The notes: generated by a model not told the origin, from the sequence alone. A stretch of DNA of 64,000 bases from Halomonas dongshanensis (GCF_024790395.1 NZ_JAJISC010000007.1:62001-126000); one strand, 5' to 3'; shown: positions 15,331 to 24,985, counted from the first letter of the stretch. Made by a program: numbers and translations.

Positions 15331-15485
15331 GACGCGACACGGAATGTTCGCATGGTCACGGAAGAGCCGCTCAGGATGGGCGAAGATGTCACGGAAAACG
15401 TGCGGTATTGACCCGTTGCCAGGGTTAATATCGAACGTACGACAGCACCTCCCTAAAGGCGCCCCAAGCTGGGCGCCTTTTCTTT
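15331..15485 (+). ncRNA. Candidate CsrA/RsmA-sequestering small RNA (CsrB/RsmZ-like)
   Basis: No convincing gene lies here, but a regular array of GGA-bearing hairpins does. GGA occurs at 15341, 15360, 15374 and 15393. Stem 1 is GCGACA/TGTTCGC (15334-15351) with loop CGGAA. Stem 2 is GGTC/GA(G)CC (15354-15368) with loop ACGGAA. Stem 3 is GCTC/GGGC (15369-15381) with loop AGGAT. Stem 4 is CACG/CGTG (15390-15402). A TTGACCC/GGGTTAA stem follows, then a strong terminator, AAAGGCGCCC/GGGCGCCTTTT (15455-15481). Loop-exposed ANGGA motifs plus a terminator are the signature of CsrB/RsmZ RNAs. The 5' end is not fixed. Confidence 0.45.
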
Positions 15486-15746
15486 GCGTCAAAATAGTAC
15501 CCCCTTCCTATCATCAGTAGTGCGTAGAGATGCTATTCCTTGCGCGGATAGTGCGTTACTCTGCTTCGCGACATCGCTCGAATCGACGCGGCGTGAGGCC
15601 TAACGGCCACTTCGTTGAATCAACGTATAATTATTTGATTACGCTTGGTTGTGAAGGGCGATTACTGTATTCGATAGCAATAGTGAACTAGGCGCGAGCG
15701 GTTCTAGATATCAAGCTAGCCGACCGGCCATACCGAGGTCTCAGGC

Positions 15747-15908
15747 ATGTTCAAAGGCATACTGCTCTGCTTTGCTGTTTTGGTAGTACAACTCGTATTG
15801 CTCAATGCCATCGATGCACGACAGCAAAAGGGTAGTCCTGATGTTCGGCCAACGGCATCGAATACTGCACTGATTCAGCGTCAAGACGACGAAGAGGAAG
15901 AAGCCTAG
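15747..15908 (+). CDS. Small single-span membrane protein (53 aa)
   Basis: A 53-residue protein: an N-terminal hydrophobic helix (ILLCFAVLVVQLVLLNAI), then a polar linker and a very acidic end (RQDDEEEEA). GAGG lies 8 bases before ATG 15747. Function is unknown. The surrounding stretch 15486-15746 holds no gene that I can support, and 15909-16010 is the upstream region of yccA. Confidence 0.45.
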   Translation: MFKGILLCFAVLVVQLVLLNAIDARQQKGSPDVRPTASNTALIQRQDDEEEEA

Positions 15909-16010
15909 CCGCTATGCAAGCTGCCAGCGCCTTTGCCGCTTCAGTGGAACTTGATAGCCTTTATTTTGTCTGTTAGACACGATGTGAAACCATTTAGGGA
16001 GCATTGAAAG

Positions 16011-16691
16011 ATGGCTTACAACGACTCGCACATTGCACGACACGACAGCCGTGGCGCTGTCAACGATGTTCGTGCCAACAAGGTGCTGCGTAATACTTAC
16101 GCGCTTTTGGCCATGACCCTCCTGTTCTCTGCCCTAACGGCAGGTGCCGCCATGATGATGGGCGTGCAGCAGATGAACATCCTCATCTTCTTCGTTGGTG
16201 CCTACGGACTGATGTTCCTAGTGCACAAGACTGCCAATTCGGCAATGGGGCTGCTTGCCACCTTCGCTTTTACAGGTTTCATGGGCTTCACTCTAGGGCC
16301 GATTCTGTCTGCCTACCTGTCGCTGCCTAACGGCCCTGCTATCATCATGAATGCGCTGGCCATGACCGGTCTGACTTTCTTGGGCCTCTCGGCCGTGGCG
16401 CTAATGACCAAGAAAGATTTTGGTTTTCTCAGTAACTTCCTGTTCGCAGGTGCGATCGTATTAATTCTGGCCATGGTGGCAGGGCTGATATTCCAAATTC
16501 CTGCGCTGATGTTGATGGTGTCTGCTGGCTTCGTACTGTTCTCATCGGCAATGATCCTGTTCCAAACCAGTGAGATCGTTCATCGCGCCGGTGAGACCAA
16601 CTACATTCTGGCCACGGTGACGCTCTACGTCTCCATCTACAACCTCTTCATCAGTCTGCTTTCACTGCTCGGTATCATGAGTAACGACTGA
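16011..16691 (+). CDS. yccA: Bax-inhibitor-1 family membrane protein YccA
   Basis: A 226-residue protein with seven predicted membrane helices. The wording matches YccA, the E. coli modulator that binds and restrains the FtsH/HflKC protease: a soluble N-terminus with VNDVRANKVLRNTYALLAMT, and the late helix region FQTSEIVHRAGETNYI with the conserved C-terminal LLSLLGI. It is monocistronic, with a strong terminator 46 bases downstream. The role in FtsH control or proton/calcium leak is inferred from the family. Confidence 0.92.
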   Translation: MAYNDSHIARHDSRGAVNDVRANKVLRNTYALLAMTLLFSALTAGAAMMMGVQQMNILIFFVGAYGLMFLVHKTANSAMGLLATFAFTGFMGFTLGPILSAYLSLPNGPAIIMNALAMTGLTFLGLSAVALMTKKDFGFLSNFLFAGAIVLILAMVAGLIFQIPALMLMVSAGFVLFSSAMILFQTSEIVHRAGETNYILATVTLYVSIYNLFISLLSLLGIMSND

Positions 16692-16737
16692 TAGAGGTGG
16701 CATAACGGCAGTGGCACGTTCACTGTCGTTTCGAACG

Positions 16738-16768
16738 CAGACCCTTATAATAGGGTCTGTTTTTTTTT
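16738..16768 (+). terminator. Rho-independent terminator after yccA
   Basis: The stem CAGACCC / GGGTCTG with an 8-base loop is followed by nine T. Confidence 0.93.
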
Positions 16769-16804
16769 GGCTAAACAATGTGCAGTGTGCACATGGAGGA
16801 AGCG

Positions 16805-17197
16805 ATGACGTATGGCTTGTTGGTGTTAGGGGCGCCCTACAGCGCTCAAGCGCCGCACTCGGCGCTTCGCTTTGCCCATGCGCTGTTGGCTCGTGGTCAT
16901 ACGCTTCTGGGCGTGTTCTTTTATCAGGATGGCGTACACAATGCCTCGCAGCTAATGGCGCCGCCGCAAGACGAACTCAACATGCGCGATGCCTGGGTAG
17001 CGCTACACCGCGAACACGCCGTGGCGCTGGATGTATGTATTGCCGCAGCGCTTCGTCGTGGGGTCGTCGACGAAAGCGAAGCACATCGTCACGGCTTGGC
17101 TAGCCATAATATCGAGGCGCCGTTCGAGCTTACGGGGCTAGGGCAATTGTTCGAACTACGCGCCCGCTGTGACCGCTTGATGACCTTTGCAGGTTGA
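16805..17197 (+). CDS. tusD: Sulfur-relay protein TusD
   Basis: A 130-residue DsrE-family subunit of the TusBCD complex, which passes persulfide sulfur from TusA to TusE for 2-thiolation of tRNA wobble uridine (mnm5s2U34). The active cysteine is Cys78 in LDVCIAAALRRG, the same position as in E. coli TusD. The ATG at 16805 is chosen over the upstream 16778 because GGAGGA precedes it by 4-5 bases and the length then fits. It is the first gene of tusDCB-tusE, with 9 bp to tusC. Confidence 0.93.
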   Translation: MTYGLLVLGAPYSAQAPHSALRFAHALLARGHTLLGVFFYQDGVHNASQLMAPPQDELNMRDAWVALHREHAVALDVCIAAALRRGVVDESEAHRHGLASHNIEAPFELTGLGQLFELRARCDRLMTFAG

Positions 17198-17206
17198 GGA
17201 GAGGAA

Positions 17207-17566
17207 ATGACGGATAGTGTGTTGATCATCATTCGACATGCCCCACATGACGGTAATCGCTTGCGCGAAGCCCTCGATGTAGCCCTGGTAGGCGCTGCGT
17301 TTGGAAAATCTGTGCGTCTGCTCTTTCTTGGCCAGGGGGTAGTAGCGCTATTGAAGGGGCAGGGCCCTGGCGCGCCGGGGCAAAAGGCGACGCTGCCGAT
17401 CATCGATATGTTAGACATGTACGATATAGAGTCGCTGCTGGTAGTGGATGAAGAGTTATCGCAGCTTGGTTTGAGCCAAGATCAATTGGCTGCTCATGTC
17501 GAGGTCGTAGCAAAAGCCCACGTCCCTTCCATCGTGCGTAGCACCGCGTCTGTGTTCACTTTTTGA
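17207..17566 (+). CDS. tusC: Sulfur-relay protein TusC
   Basis: A 119-residue DsrF-like subunit of the TusBCD hexamer. Recognisable elements are IIRHAPHDGNRLREALDVALVGAAF and a central LPIIDMLDMYDIESLLVVDEEL, in family-typical order. It has no cysteine, as expected for TusC, which serves a structural role in the complex. GAGGAGA precedes the ATG. It lies between tusD and tusB in one operon. Confidence 0.9.
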   Translation: MTDSVLIIIRHAPHDGNRLREALDVALVGAAFGKSVRLLFLGQGVVALLKGQGPGAPGQKATLPIIDMLDMYDIESLLVVDEELSQLGLSQDQLAAHVEVVAKAHVPSIVRSTASVFTF

Positions 17567-17574
17567 GAGACACC

Positions 17575-17862
17575 ATGATCGTTCATACCCTAAACAAGCC
17601 ACCCAGCATGCCCGCTGCTCAGCAAGCGCTTGCGGCATTGGGTGAAAAGGACGTGCTGGTACTGATCGAAGAGGGTGTACATGCCGTGCTGCATCCAAGC
17701 TGGAACGGCTGGCAACTAGGCGAACGCCTGGTGCTGCTGCAAGAAGACCTGGACGCTCGTGGTCTGGCGTCGCTTGCCCGTTCAAAAGCGCTGCCTAGCA
17801 TAACAGTGGATGAGTTCGTTGCTTTAACCGTGAGTTGCGACAATATAATTGCATGGTATTGA
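17575..17862 (+). CDS. tusB: Sulfur-relay protein TusB
   Basis: A 95-residue DsrH-like subunit of TusBCD. The ATG at 17575 gives MIVHTLNKPP, matching the usual MLHTLNRSP start of TusB; a reading start at 17563 would add four residues with no family support. The spacing of 8 bp from tusC and 3 bp to tusE shows a tight operon. The segment DVLVLIEEGVHAVL and the C-terminal SCDNIIAWY agree with the family. Confidence 0.88.
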   Translation: MIVHTLNKPPSMPAAQQALAALGEKDVLVLIEEGVHAVLHPSWNGWQLGERLVLLQEDLDARGLASLARSKALPSITVDEFVALTVSCDNIIAWY

Positions 17863-17865
17863 CGT

Positions 17866-18216
17866 ATGTCATCTGAAATTTTATACCGTTATCTTGATTC
17901 GGATAACAAAATCCAGTTAGATCCCGAAGGCTATCTCGTCAATAGAGCCCAATGGTCAGAAGAGGTGGCAAAACTGCTCGCCGAAGACGAAGGCTTGACG
18001 TTAAGCGACGCGCATTGGGAGATTATACATCTCGTTCGTGGATTTTATCAGCGCTACGAAATGGCACCCGCGATGCGTCCATTAGTCAAAGCCGTACAGC
18101 AGCAGTTGGGAGAGGAGAAGGGTAAATCGGTGTACTTGATGTCACTCTTTCCGGGTAGCCCGCCCAAACGCGTTGCGCGCCTGGCAGGCTTGCCCAAGCC
18201 AACCAACTGCCTTTGA
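17866..18216 (+). CDS. tusE: Sulfur-relay protein TusE
   Basis: A 116-residue DsrC-family protein that accepts sulfur from TusD and delivers it to the MnmA-tRNA complex. Conserved elements are LDPEGYLVNRAQWSEEVA, LSDAHWEIIHLVRGFYQRY and the C-terminal arm LAGLPKPTNCL, whose penultimate Cys115 is the sulfur-carrying residue. The second cysteine of true dissimilatory DsrC is absent, so this is a tRNA-thiolation protein. It is the last gene of the tus operon. TusA and MnmA are not in the window. Confidence 0.93.
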   Translation: MSSEILYRYLDSDNKIQLDPEGYLVNRAQWSEEVAKLLAEDEGLTLSDAHWEIIHLVRGFYQRYEMAPAMRPLVKAVQQQLGEEKGKSVYLMSLFPGSPPKRVARLAGLPKPTNCL

Positions 18217-18249
18217 GCGTTTTTTCTCCCTCTGTTTTACCTTGCCGCT

Positions 18250-18882
18250 TCAAGCAATATCGCCACGGGTGCATACGGAAAGCACCGTGGCATCATTTTC
18301 GCTGATCGATACCAGGGCGTGGCCCATATCGCTATCGAAATAGATACTGTCGCCCTCGATGAGCTTTAGCGGCGAGTAGAATTCGGTATAGAGCAATATC
18401 TCACCGTAGAGCACGATGAGGAACTCCTCTCCATCGTGACGCACCCACTGTTGATACTCATCGAAGCTGCGTGCCTTGACGATGGTCTTGAAAGGGATCA
18501 TGCGCTTTTGAGCCAGTTGATGGCCCAAAAGCTCGTGTTCGTAGGTGGGCGTAGGGTGAAGTTGGCCCTTACCTCGACGCGTTAGGTCGCGCCGCCCCAT
18601 GGTGTAGCGCTCACGCTTAGGCGGGGTAAGCAGCTGGGGAAGATCAATATTCAGCCCGGTGATGAGTTTTTGCACCACGCTGAAGGTCGGCGATACTTGA
18701 TCGTTCTCGATCTTGGAGAGGGTCGAGCGTGCAAGCCCCGTGCGCTGGCCGACCTCTTCGAGCGTCCACTGATTGGCCAGCCGTATCTGCTTGAGCCGCT
18801 CGCCAAGGCGTAGCGGTTCGACGAACGGTTTGCTTCCTGAGGCGATGCGAAGTGCAGCGTGCTCTTCTGAGGTTTGGGTCAT
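18250..18882 (-). CDS. XRE-family regulator with C-terminal cupin domain
   Basis: A 210-residue transcription factor. The helix-turn-helix (residues about 26-80) reads LGERLKQIRLANQWTLEEVG and RSTLSKIENDQVSPTFSVVQKL. The cupin sensing domain (about 140-205) contains RHDGEEFLIVLYGEILLY and GDSIYFDSDMGHALVS. Such regulators often control polyamine, amino-acid or acyl metabolism genes. No clear ribosome-binding site separates ATG 18882 from a GTG at 18894. It is convergent with tusE and lies 84 bp upstream of an HDAC-like gene in the same direction; the target is unknown. Confidence 0.82.
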   Translation of the reverse strand: MTQTSEEHAALRIASGSKPFVEPLRLGERLKQIRLANQWTLEEVGQRTGLARSTLSKIENDQVSPTFSVVQKLITGLNIDLPQLLTPPKRERYTMGRRDLTRRGKGQLHPTPTYEHELLGHQLAQKRMIPFKTIVKARSFDEYQQWVRHDGEEFLIVLYGEILLYTEFYSPLKLIEGDSIYFDSDMGHALVSISENDATVLSVCTRGDIA

Positions 18883-18966
18883 AGGGGGCGACACGCAACT
18901 GGCGGCAAAAATGAACTTGGCATGGTATCACAGCGCTTGGCCAGGCGCCGTCGATGGTGCAACCGC

Positions 18967-19941
18967 TCAGCCAATGGCGGGCACCGGCTCAGCGCTGCCC
19001 TCTGGCGCGGGTGAGAAGGGCAGGCCCAGCAGTGCTTTGAGGTGGGCATCCACGCCGCGGCCCAGAGATTCCAGGTGATATCCACCTTCGAGCACCGAGA
19101 CGAGACGATTTTCGGCGTAAAGCGCAGCAATCTCCGTGGCGCGCTGGGTGATCCAATAAAAGTCTTCGTCGTCCAGACAAATATCGCCCATCGGGTCGTC
19201 GCGGTGAGCATCAAAGCCTGCCGAAACCATCACCAGTTCGGGCTTGAAGCGATGGAGCGCAGGTAACCATTGGTGCTCGATAATACGCCGGTACTGCGCG
19301 CCTTGGGTACCAGCATCGAGCGGCGTGTTGACGACGTTGTGCCACTCGCTGCGCAAATAGCGCCAGGGGTAGAAGGGAAACTGGAAGCTCGTGCAGATAA
19401 GCGTGTTCGGGTCGTCCTTGAAGATGTCGATGGTGCCGTTGCACTGGTGGACATCGAAATCGAGAATGGCGATGCGCGTGATGCCATAGGTAGCGCGTGC
19501 ATGCGCGGCCCCGACGGCGACGTTATTGTAAAAGCAAAACCCCATGGCTTCGCTTACTTCGGCGTGGTGGCCGGGTGGGCGAACGGCACAAAATACGTTG
19601 TCAGCTTGGCGGCGAAATACCTGATCGACGCCGCGCACCACGGCCCCGGCGGCTACGCGTGCGGCGTCCAGGCTATCCGGGTTCATCAGGGTGTCGCTAT
19701 CCAGCATGACGATTCCCTCTGCGGGCCGGCATTTCGCCAATGCCCGCAGGTGGCGCGGCGAATGAACGCGGGCAAGCGCCTCATCGCATGCTATCTTGGC
19801 GTCACCCTGCATGGTTTGCTGCAATACGCCCGACAGCGAAAGCCGGGCGCGTATCGCTTCCAAACGTTCGGGTGACTCGGGATGCTCTGGCCCCATATGG
19901 TGCAATGCGCAGTGGGGATGAGTAAGGTAGGCAGTGATCAT
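18967..19941 (-). CDS. Histone-deacetylase-family (AcuC-like) amidohydrolase
   Basis: A 324-residue arginase/HDAC-fold zinc enzyme predicted to remove acyl groups from lysine or polyamine amines. The catalytic His-His pair is in RPPGHHA, and zinc ligands are in DFDVHQCNGT (Asp and His) and GFDAHRDDP (Asp). Most relatives read DVHHGNGT; the HQC variant here keeps the ligands but alters the adjacent residues. The GGYHLESLG loop supplies the C-terminal active-site segment. ATG 19941 is chosen because AGGAG lies 7 bases upstream. It is divergent from a Pat-type acetyltransferase with 100 bp between the starts. Confidence 0.85.
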   Translation of the reverse strand: MITAYLTHPHCALHHMGPEHPESPERLEAIRARLSLSGVLQQTMQGDAKIACDEALARVHSPRHLRALAKCRPAEGIVMLDSDTLMNPDSLDAARVAAGAVVRGVDQVFRRQADNVFCAVRPPGHHAEVSEAMGFCFYNNVAVGAAHARATYGITRIAILDFDVHQCNGTIDIFKDDPNTLICTSFQFPFYPWRYLRSEWHNVVNTPLDAGTQGAQYRRIIEHQWLPALHRFKPELVMVSAGFDAHRDDPMGDICLDDEDFYWITQRATEIAALYAENRLVSVLEGGYHLESLGRGVDAHLKALLGLPFSPAPEGSAEPVPAIG

Positions 19942-20041
19942 GCCGACACTCCTGATGGGCTTGTCGCACCTTAAGCTGGCGGCGCTGGCTGCCATAGTGT
20001 CCATAAGTCGTACGCCGTTCGTGCACTTTGGGAGATATGCC

Positions 20042-22789
20042 GTGAGCACACGTTTTCTGCATCACTTCTTTGCCCCGCGCACCGTGGCCGTTTTTGGCGC
20101 CTCGGAAAAACCGGCCTCGCTAGGTGGGTTGGTACTGCGTAACCTGCTCGAAGGCGAATTCAAAGGAACGCTGCTGGCCGTCAACCTGAAAGGCTACGCG
20201 ACGGTACATGGCGTTCCCTGCTACAGCCGCCTGCGCGAGCTACCCGAAACGCCTGACCTTGCGGTGATCTGTTCGCCGATCAATGGTGTGCCCAGACTGT
20301 TACGTGCGCTAGGTAAGTGTGGCATCAAGGCGGCCCTAGTGCTATCCGGGGGTGCCGATCTCGACAAGGAGCGCGATGGCCGCCCTTCGCTTCGCGAACG
20401 TATGCTGAGCGCGGCCAGGGAATCGGGGCTTCGCGTGCTCGGGCCTGAATGCATGGGGGTAATCGTCCCTTCCAAGCGGCTCAATGCCTCCTACGCGAGC
20501 CAACCCATCAAAGCCGGGCGAGTAGCCTATCTTGGCCAGTCGGGCATGCTGGCCAACGCCATGATCGACTGGGCAGCAGGGCGCAACGTCGGCTTCTCTC
20601 ACGTCATCACCGTTGGTGACAGCGTCGATGTTCTGCTTCCCGATCTGATCGACTACGTCAATCAGTTCTCCCCAGCCCAGGCAATTCTGCTGCATCTCGA
20701 ACGAATCAGCGACGCCCAGCACTTCATGACCGCCGTGCGCGATGCTTCGCGTAATCGCTTGGTGCTAGCGATCAAGAGCGGGCGAACAGCGGCGTCGGAT
20801 ATTTCCGATATGCCGCCCACCCCCGGCATCGCCAATCGCGACGTGGTTTTCGATGCCGCCTTCGCCCGAGCAGGGGTCGTGCGGGTCAACGACTCTGACG
20901 AGCTGATCGATGCGCTAGAGACGCTATCGCGAATGAAACCCTTGAAGGGTGACCGGCTAGCGATCGTCTCCAACGGCTTGGGACCGGCCATGCTGGCAAT
21001 CGACAAGCTGATCAGCGCCGGGGGGAGGCTTGCCGAATTCAGCACTGAGACACGCCGCGCGCTGCGCACACGCCAAGTCGATGTCAGCAAACCAGGGGAG
21101 AATCCGGTCGATCTCGGAGGGAACGCAACGCCTGCGCGCTTCGTCGAGGCGCTGGAGATCGTGACCGCCGACGCCAACGTCGACGCCGTTCTGGTCGTTC
21201 ATGCCCCCACACGCCTGGCGCCGTCCCAGGCGACCGCCCAGGCGTTGATCGACCAGCGCAGTCGCTTCAAGCGTAATCTGCTGACCAGTTGGATGGGGCT
21301 CAAGGAGGCGCTGGGCGCCCGCGAAGTATGCAACGGCGCCGGGATTCCTACCTACACCTCGCCCGAAAAGGCCATCAAAGCATTCATGCATATGGTCGAC
21401 TACCAACGTGTCCAAGCGCTACTGCAGGAGACGCCGCCGAGCCTACCGTTTTCGGCAAGCCCGGAGGCTCGCAGCCAGTGCCGCGCTTTGCTAGAAACGG
21501 CCATGACGGCGGGGCGGGCGACGCTCACCCACTCGGAAACGGCGCAGCTCCTCGATGCCTACGGTATTCCTGCGGCGCCGGGACGTTATTTCATTAATCC
21601 CAGCGAGGGCGAAGCGGCGGCACGGGCCTTTAGCGGCCCTAAAGCGCTGAAAGTGGTGCACGATGGCAACTGTCGCCCGTACCGCTACCGCAAACATCCG
21701 CATAAGCTGTCGGCGGGACTGCTTCAGGATTTGGAAACGCCCGAGCAGGTTAGAGAAGCAGCTGCGCGCCTCAAAGCCAAGGTGGCCGAGAAGTTTCCTG
21801 AATTTCGCGTTCAGGAGTTCTGCCTGCAGCCGATGCAGCGGGGCAAACATTCGATGCAGCTCTGCGCGGGGATTACCCGTGATCCCGTCTTCGGCCCGCT
21901 GATTGTTTTTGGCATTGGTGGCTACAAGGTCAACGTGTTGGCCGATCGTCAGGTGGCGCTGCCGCCGCTGAACATGACCCTGGCTGCCGACATGATCGGG
22001 CGCACCCACGCCGCCTCGTTGATTCGCGAACACTCCTCCGACCCCGAGCGCGACATGCGCCATCTCTGCCAGCTACTGGTCAAGCTATCGCAAATGGCCT
22101 CTGATCTTGTCGAGCTGCGTGGGCTTGAAATCAATCCGCTGTTGCTCAATCGCGACGGTATCACGGCAGTCGACTTCGCCATGGACCTAGGGTCGCCCGC
22201 ACGCTTTGCCATCATGCCCTATCCCGAAGAGCTCAGAGAATGGACCACGCTCAAGAATGGCTGGCAGGTGGAGATTCGTCCGATTCGCGCCGAAGATGCG
22301 CCGCTAATCACGCATTTTCATCAGCGGCTTTCGGAGGAGAGCATTCGCTTTCGCTACTTCCACAACAAGTCGAGCCTGTCGCAGCGCGATTTGTCGATTC
22401 TCTCTCACATCAATTACGACCGCCAAATGGCCTTCATCGCCGAACGTGCCGACGAGCAGGGCGGCAAGGAGATGCTTGGGGTGGTGCGCGTCTGGAACGA
22501 CGCCGACAATATTCGTACCGAATTTTCCATCATCATCCGCGACGATCTTCAAGGACTTGGCGTGGGAACGCTACTGATGGAGAAAATGATCGCCTACTGC
22601 AAGAGCATCGGTACGCTCGAGATGATCGGTAAGATCATGCTCGACAATCAGCCGATGCGCGCGCTGATGAAGCGCCTAGGCTTCACCTGCCGCTATAACA
22701 TGGAAGAGCAGGTCATCGATGCCGTACTCAGCCTCAATCAGCCTGAAAGCGAGTGGCAGCGCCACCGCCTTGAAAACGAGCCCTATTGA
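20042..22789 (+). CDS. pat: Protein lysine acetyltransferase Pat (acyl-CoA synthetase-like/GNAT fusion)
   Basis: A 915-residue enzyme of the PatZ/YfiQ type. Order of domains: CoA-binding Rossmann domain (about 1-135, FAPRTVAVFGASEKPASLGG), succinyl-CoA ligase-like domains (about 150-460), ATP-grasp domain (about 500-720, HDGNCRPYRYRKHPHKLSAG) and GNAT domain (about 738-890). The acetyl-CoA loop QGLGVG is at 837-842. The first part is NDP-forming acyl-CoA synthetase-like and usually inactive in Pat. Known Pat targets include acetyl- and propionyl-CoA synthetases. GTG 20042 is chosen for its GGGAG ribosome-binding site. Divergent from the HDAC-like gene. Confidence 0.9.
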   Translation: MSTRFLHHFFAPRTVAVFGASEKPASLGGLVLRNLLEGEFKGTLLAVNLKGYATVHGVPCYSRLRELPETPDLAVICSPINGVPRLLRALGKCGIKAALVLSGGADLDKERDGRPSLRERMLSAARESGLRVLGPECMGVIVPSKRLNASYASQPIKAGRVAYLGQSGMLANAMIDWAAGRNVGFSHVITVGDSVDVLLPDLIDYVNQFSPAQAILLHLERISDAQHFMTAVRDASRNRLVLAIKSGRTAASDISDMPPTPGIANRDVVFDAAFARAGVVRVNDSDELIDALETLSRMKPLKGDRLAIVSNGLGPAMLAIDKLISAGGRLAEFSTETRRALRTRQVDVSKPGENPVDLGGNATPARFVEALEIVTADANVDAVLVVHAPTRLAPSQATAQALIDQRSRFKRNLLTSWMGLKEALGAREVCNGAGIPTYTSPEKAIKAFMHMVDYQRVQALLQETPPSLPFSASPEARSQCRALLETAMTAGRATLTHSETAQLLDAYGIPAAPGRYFINPSEGEAAARAFSGPKALKVVHDGNCRPYRYRKHPHKLSAGLLQDLETPEQVREAAARLKAKVAEKFPEFRVQEFCLQPMQRGKHSMQLCAGITRDPVFGPLIVFGIGGYKVNVLADRQVALPPLNMTLAADMIGRTHAASLIREHSSDPERDMRHLCQLLVKLSQMASDLVELRGLEINPLLLNRDGITAVDFAMDLGSPARFAIMPYPEELREWTTLKNGWQVEIRPIRAEDAPLITHFHQRLSEESIRFRYFHNKSSLSQRDLSILSHINYDRQMAFIAERADEQGGKEMLGVVRVWNDADNIRTEFSIIIRDDLQGLGVGTLLMEKMIAYCKSIGTLEMIGKIMLDNQPMRALMKRLGFTCRYNMEEQVIDAVLSLNQPESEWQRHRLENEPY

Positions 22790-22808
22790 GGCTGAGTTAA
22801 GGGCTGTT

Positions 22809-23453
22809 TTAGGGCGCCAGCCGAAAGCGCGACCAGGCCCCGCCGTCGCGCCGCTCGAAACGCAGACGGTCGTGCAGACGGCTGGGCTGGCCTTGCCAAA
22901 ACTCGATCATGTCGGGATTGACGCGGTAGCCGCCCCAGTGAGGTGGGCGAGGAATGGGCTGGTTCTCGTAGGCCTGCTCGAAGCGCGTTTGCCGCTCTTC
23001 GATCCATTGGCGCCCAGGAATCACCACGCTCTGGGTCGCAATCCAGGCGCCCAGCTGGCTGCCGCGCGGGCGCGAATCGAAGTAGCTGTCGGACTCTTCG
23101 CCGCTGACCTGTTCGACCGGCCCTTCGATACGTACCTGGCGGGCCAGGGAGGGCCACCAGAAGGTGAGCGCGGCAAAAGGAACGTTATTTAACTCGCTCC
23201 CTTTATGGCTATGGTAGTTGGTAAAAAATACCATTCCCTCGGCATCGAACCCCTTGAGCAGCACGACGCGTGCGTGGGGGCGGCCTTGGCTGTCTACGGT
23301 TGCAAGCGTCATGGCGTTGCCATCCTTGCCCTCCGATTCCAGCGCAAGCGTCAGCCACTCATCGAAAAGCACGAAAGGGTCGCTGGCGGCGCTGGACTCT
23401 TCGAGCCGACCGCCTTCGTAGTCGCGCCGAATATCGGCAAGTTGTCGCGTCAT
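22809..23453 (-). CDS. pdxH: Pyridoxamine 5'-phosphate oxidase
   Basis: A 214-residue FMN enzyme that oxidises pyridoxine or pyridoxamine 5'-phosphate to pyridoxal 5'-phosphate. Conserved elements seen are NAMTLATVDSQGRPHARVVLLKG, FFTNYHSHKG, RQVRIEGPVEQVS, YFDSRPRGSQLGAW and the C-terminal FWQGQPSRLHDR followed by RLAP. ATG 23453 is preferred because GGAG lies 9 bases upstream; a GTG at 23468 would add five residues. It is convergent with pat (19 bp between stops). Confidence 0.94.
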   Translation of the reverse strand: MTRQLADIRRDYEGGRLEESSAASDPFVLFDEWLTLALESEGKDGNAMTLATVDSQGRPHARVVLLKGFDAEGMVFFTNYHSHKGSELNNVPFAALTFWWPSLARQVRIEGPVEQVSGEESDSYFDSRPRGSQLGAWIATQSVVIPGRQWIEERQTRFEQAYENQPIPRPPHWGGYRVNPDMIEFWQGQPSRLHDRLRFERRDGGAWSRFRLAP

Positions 23454-23468
23454 CTGATTGTTCTCCAC

Positions 23469-24514
<1,046 letters not shown>

Positions 24515-24985
24515 TCATGGTACCAGAGCGTCGGCTTGGGTGGGCAGGATCGAGGTCAGGTTATCTGCTTCGCTCAACCGCCGGTAGACCCAAGCGCTGC
24601 CGCCGCCTCGCAACTGATAGCAATGCCGCGTATAGCGCACGCCAAGGCGCTCATAGCGATCGAGACGCCGTAGCTGTTCGGGGTTGACGCGCAGAAGCAG
24701 CCCCGGGACGACGCTGCCGGGCTGTTCGCGCAGATCGAGGCCGGTTCTGGCAAAGCCACGCAGCGAGGCTTCTCGCGGCGAGCCAGAGCTGCCCATCACG
24801 ACCCAGCGTACGGGGGCGAAGCGCAGCGTGCCATAAACGAAGACCTGATGTTGGCCGGGCGCGATAGTTGTCGCGTTCTCGGTCGAATCGTAAAACCACG
24901 GCGAGAGCATGGTGAGCCATAGCCAAGCCGCTACGCCAGCCAACGCTGCCATGCACAGTAGAAGCAGCCATTTCAGTGTGCGCAT
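24515..24985 (-). CDS. Membrane-anchored gamma-glutamylcyclotransferase-like protein
   Basis: A 156-residue protein with an N-terminal membrane anchor (WLLLLCMAALAGVAAWLWL) and an AIG2/GGCT-type fold. The substrate loop reads VFVYGTLRF, and the putative catalytic glutamate is in LDRYERLGVRY. GGCT domains release 5-oxoproline from gamma-glutamyl groups. The periplasm-facing anchor is uncommon among small AIG2-type proteins, so the substrate is open. It lies upstream of wrbA in the same direction with 36 bp between. Confidence 0.75.
   Translation of the reverse strand: MRTLKWLLLLCMAALAGVAAWLWLTMLSPWFYDSTENATTIAPGQHQVFVYGTLRFAPVRWVVMGSSGSPREASLRGFARTGLDLREQPGSVVPGLLLRVNPEQLRRLDRYERLGVRYTRHCYQLRGGGSAWVYRRLSEADNLTSILPTQADALVP

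Noticed and set aside
15307..15520. Short open frames on both strands in the candidate small-RNA segment
   Set aside because: No ribosome-binding sites, no family resemblance, and they run through the terminator stem; the hairpin array explains the segment better.
19270..19875. A 201-codon plus-strand frame inside the HDAC-like gene
   Set aside because: Antisense artefact; the minus-strand frame has all zinc-ligand motifs.
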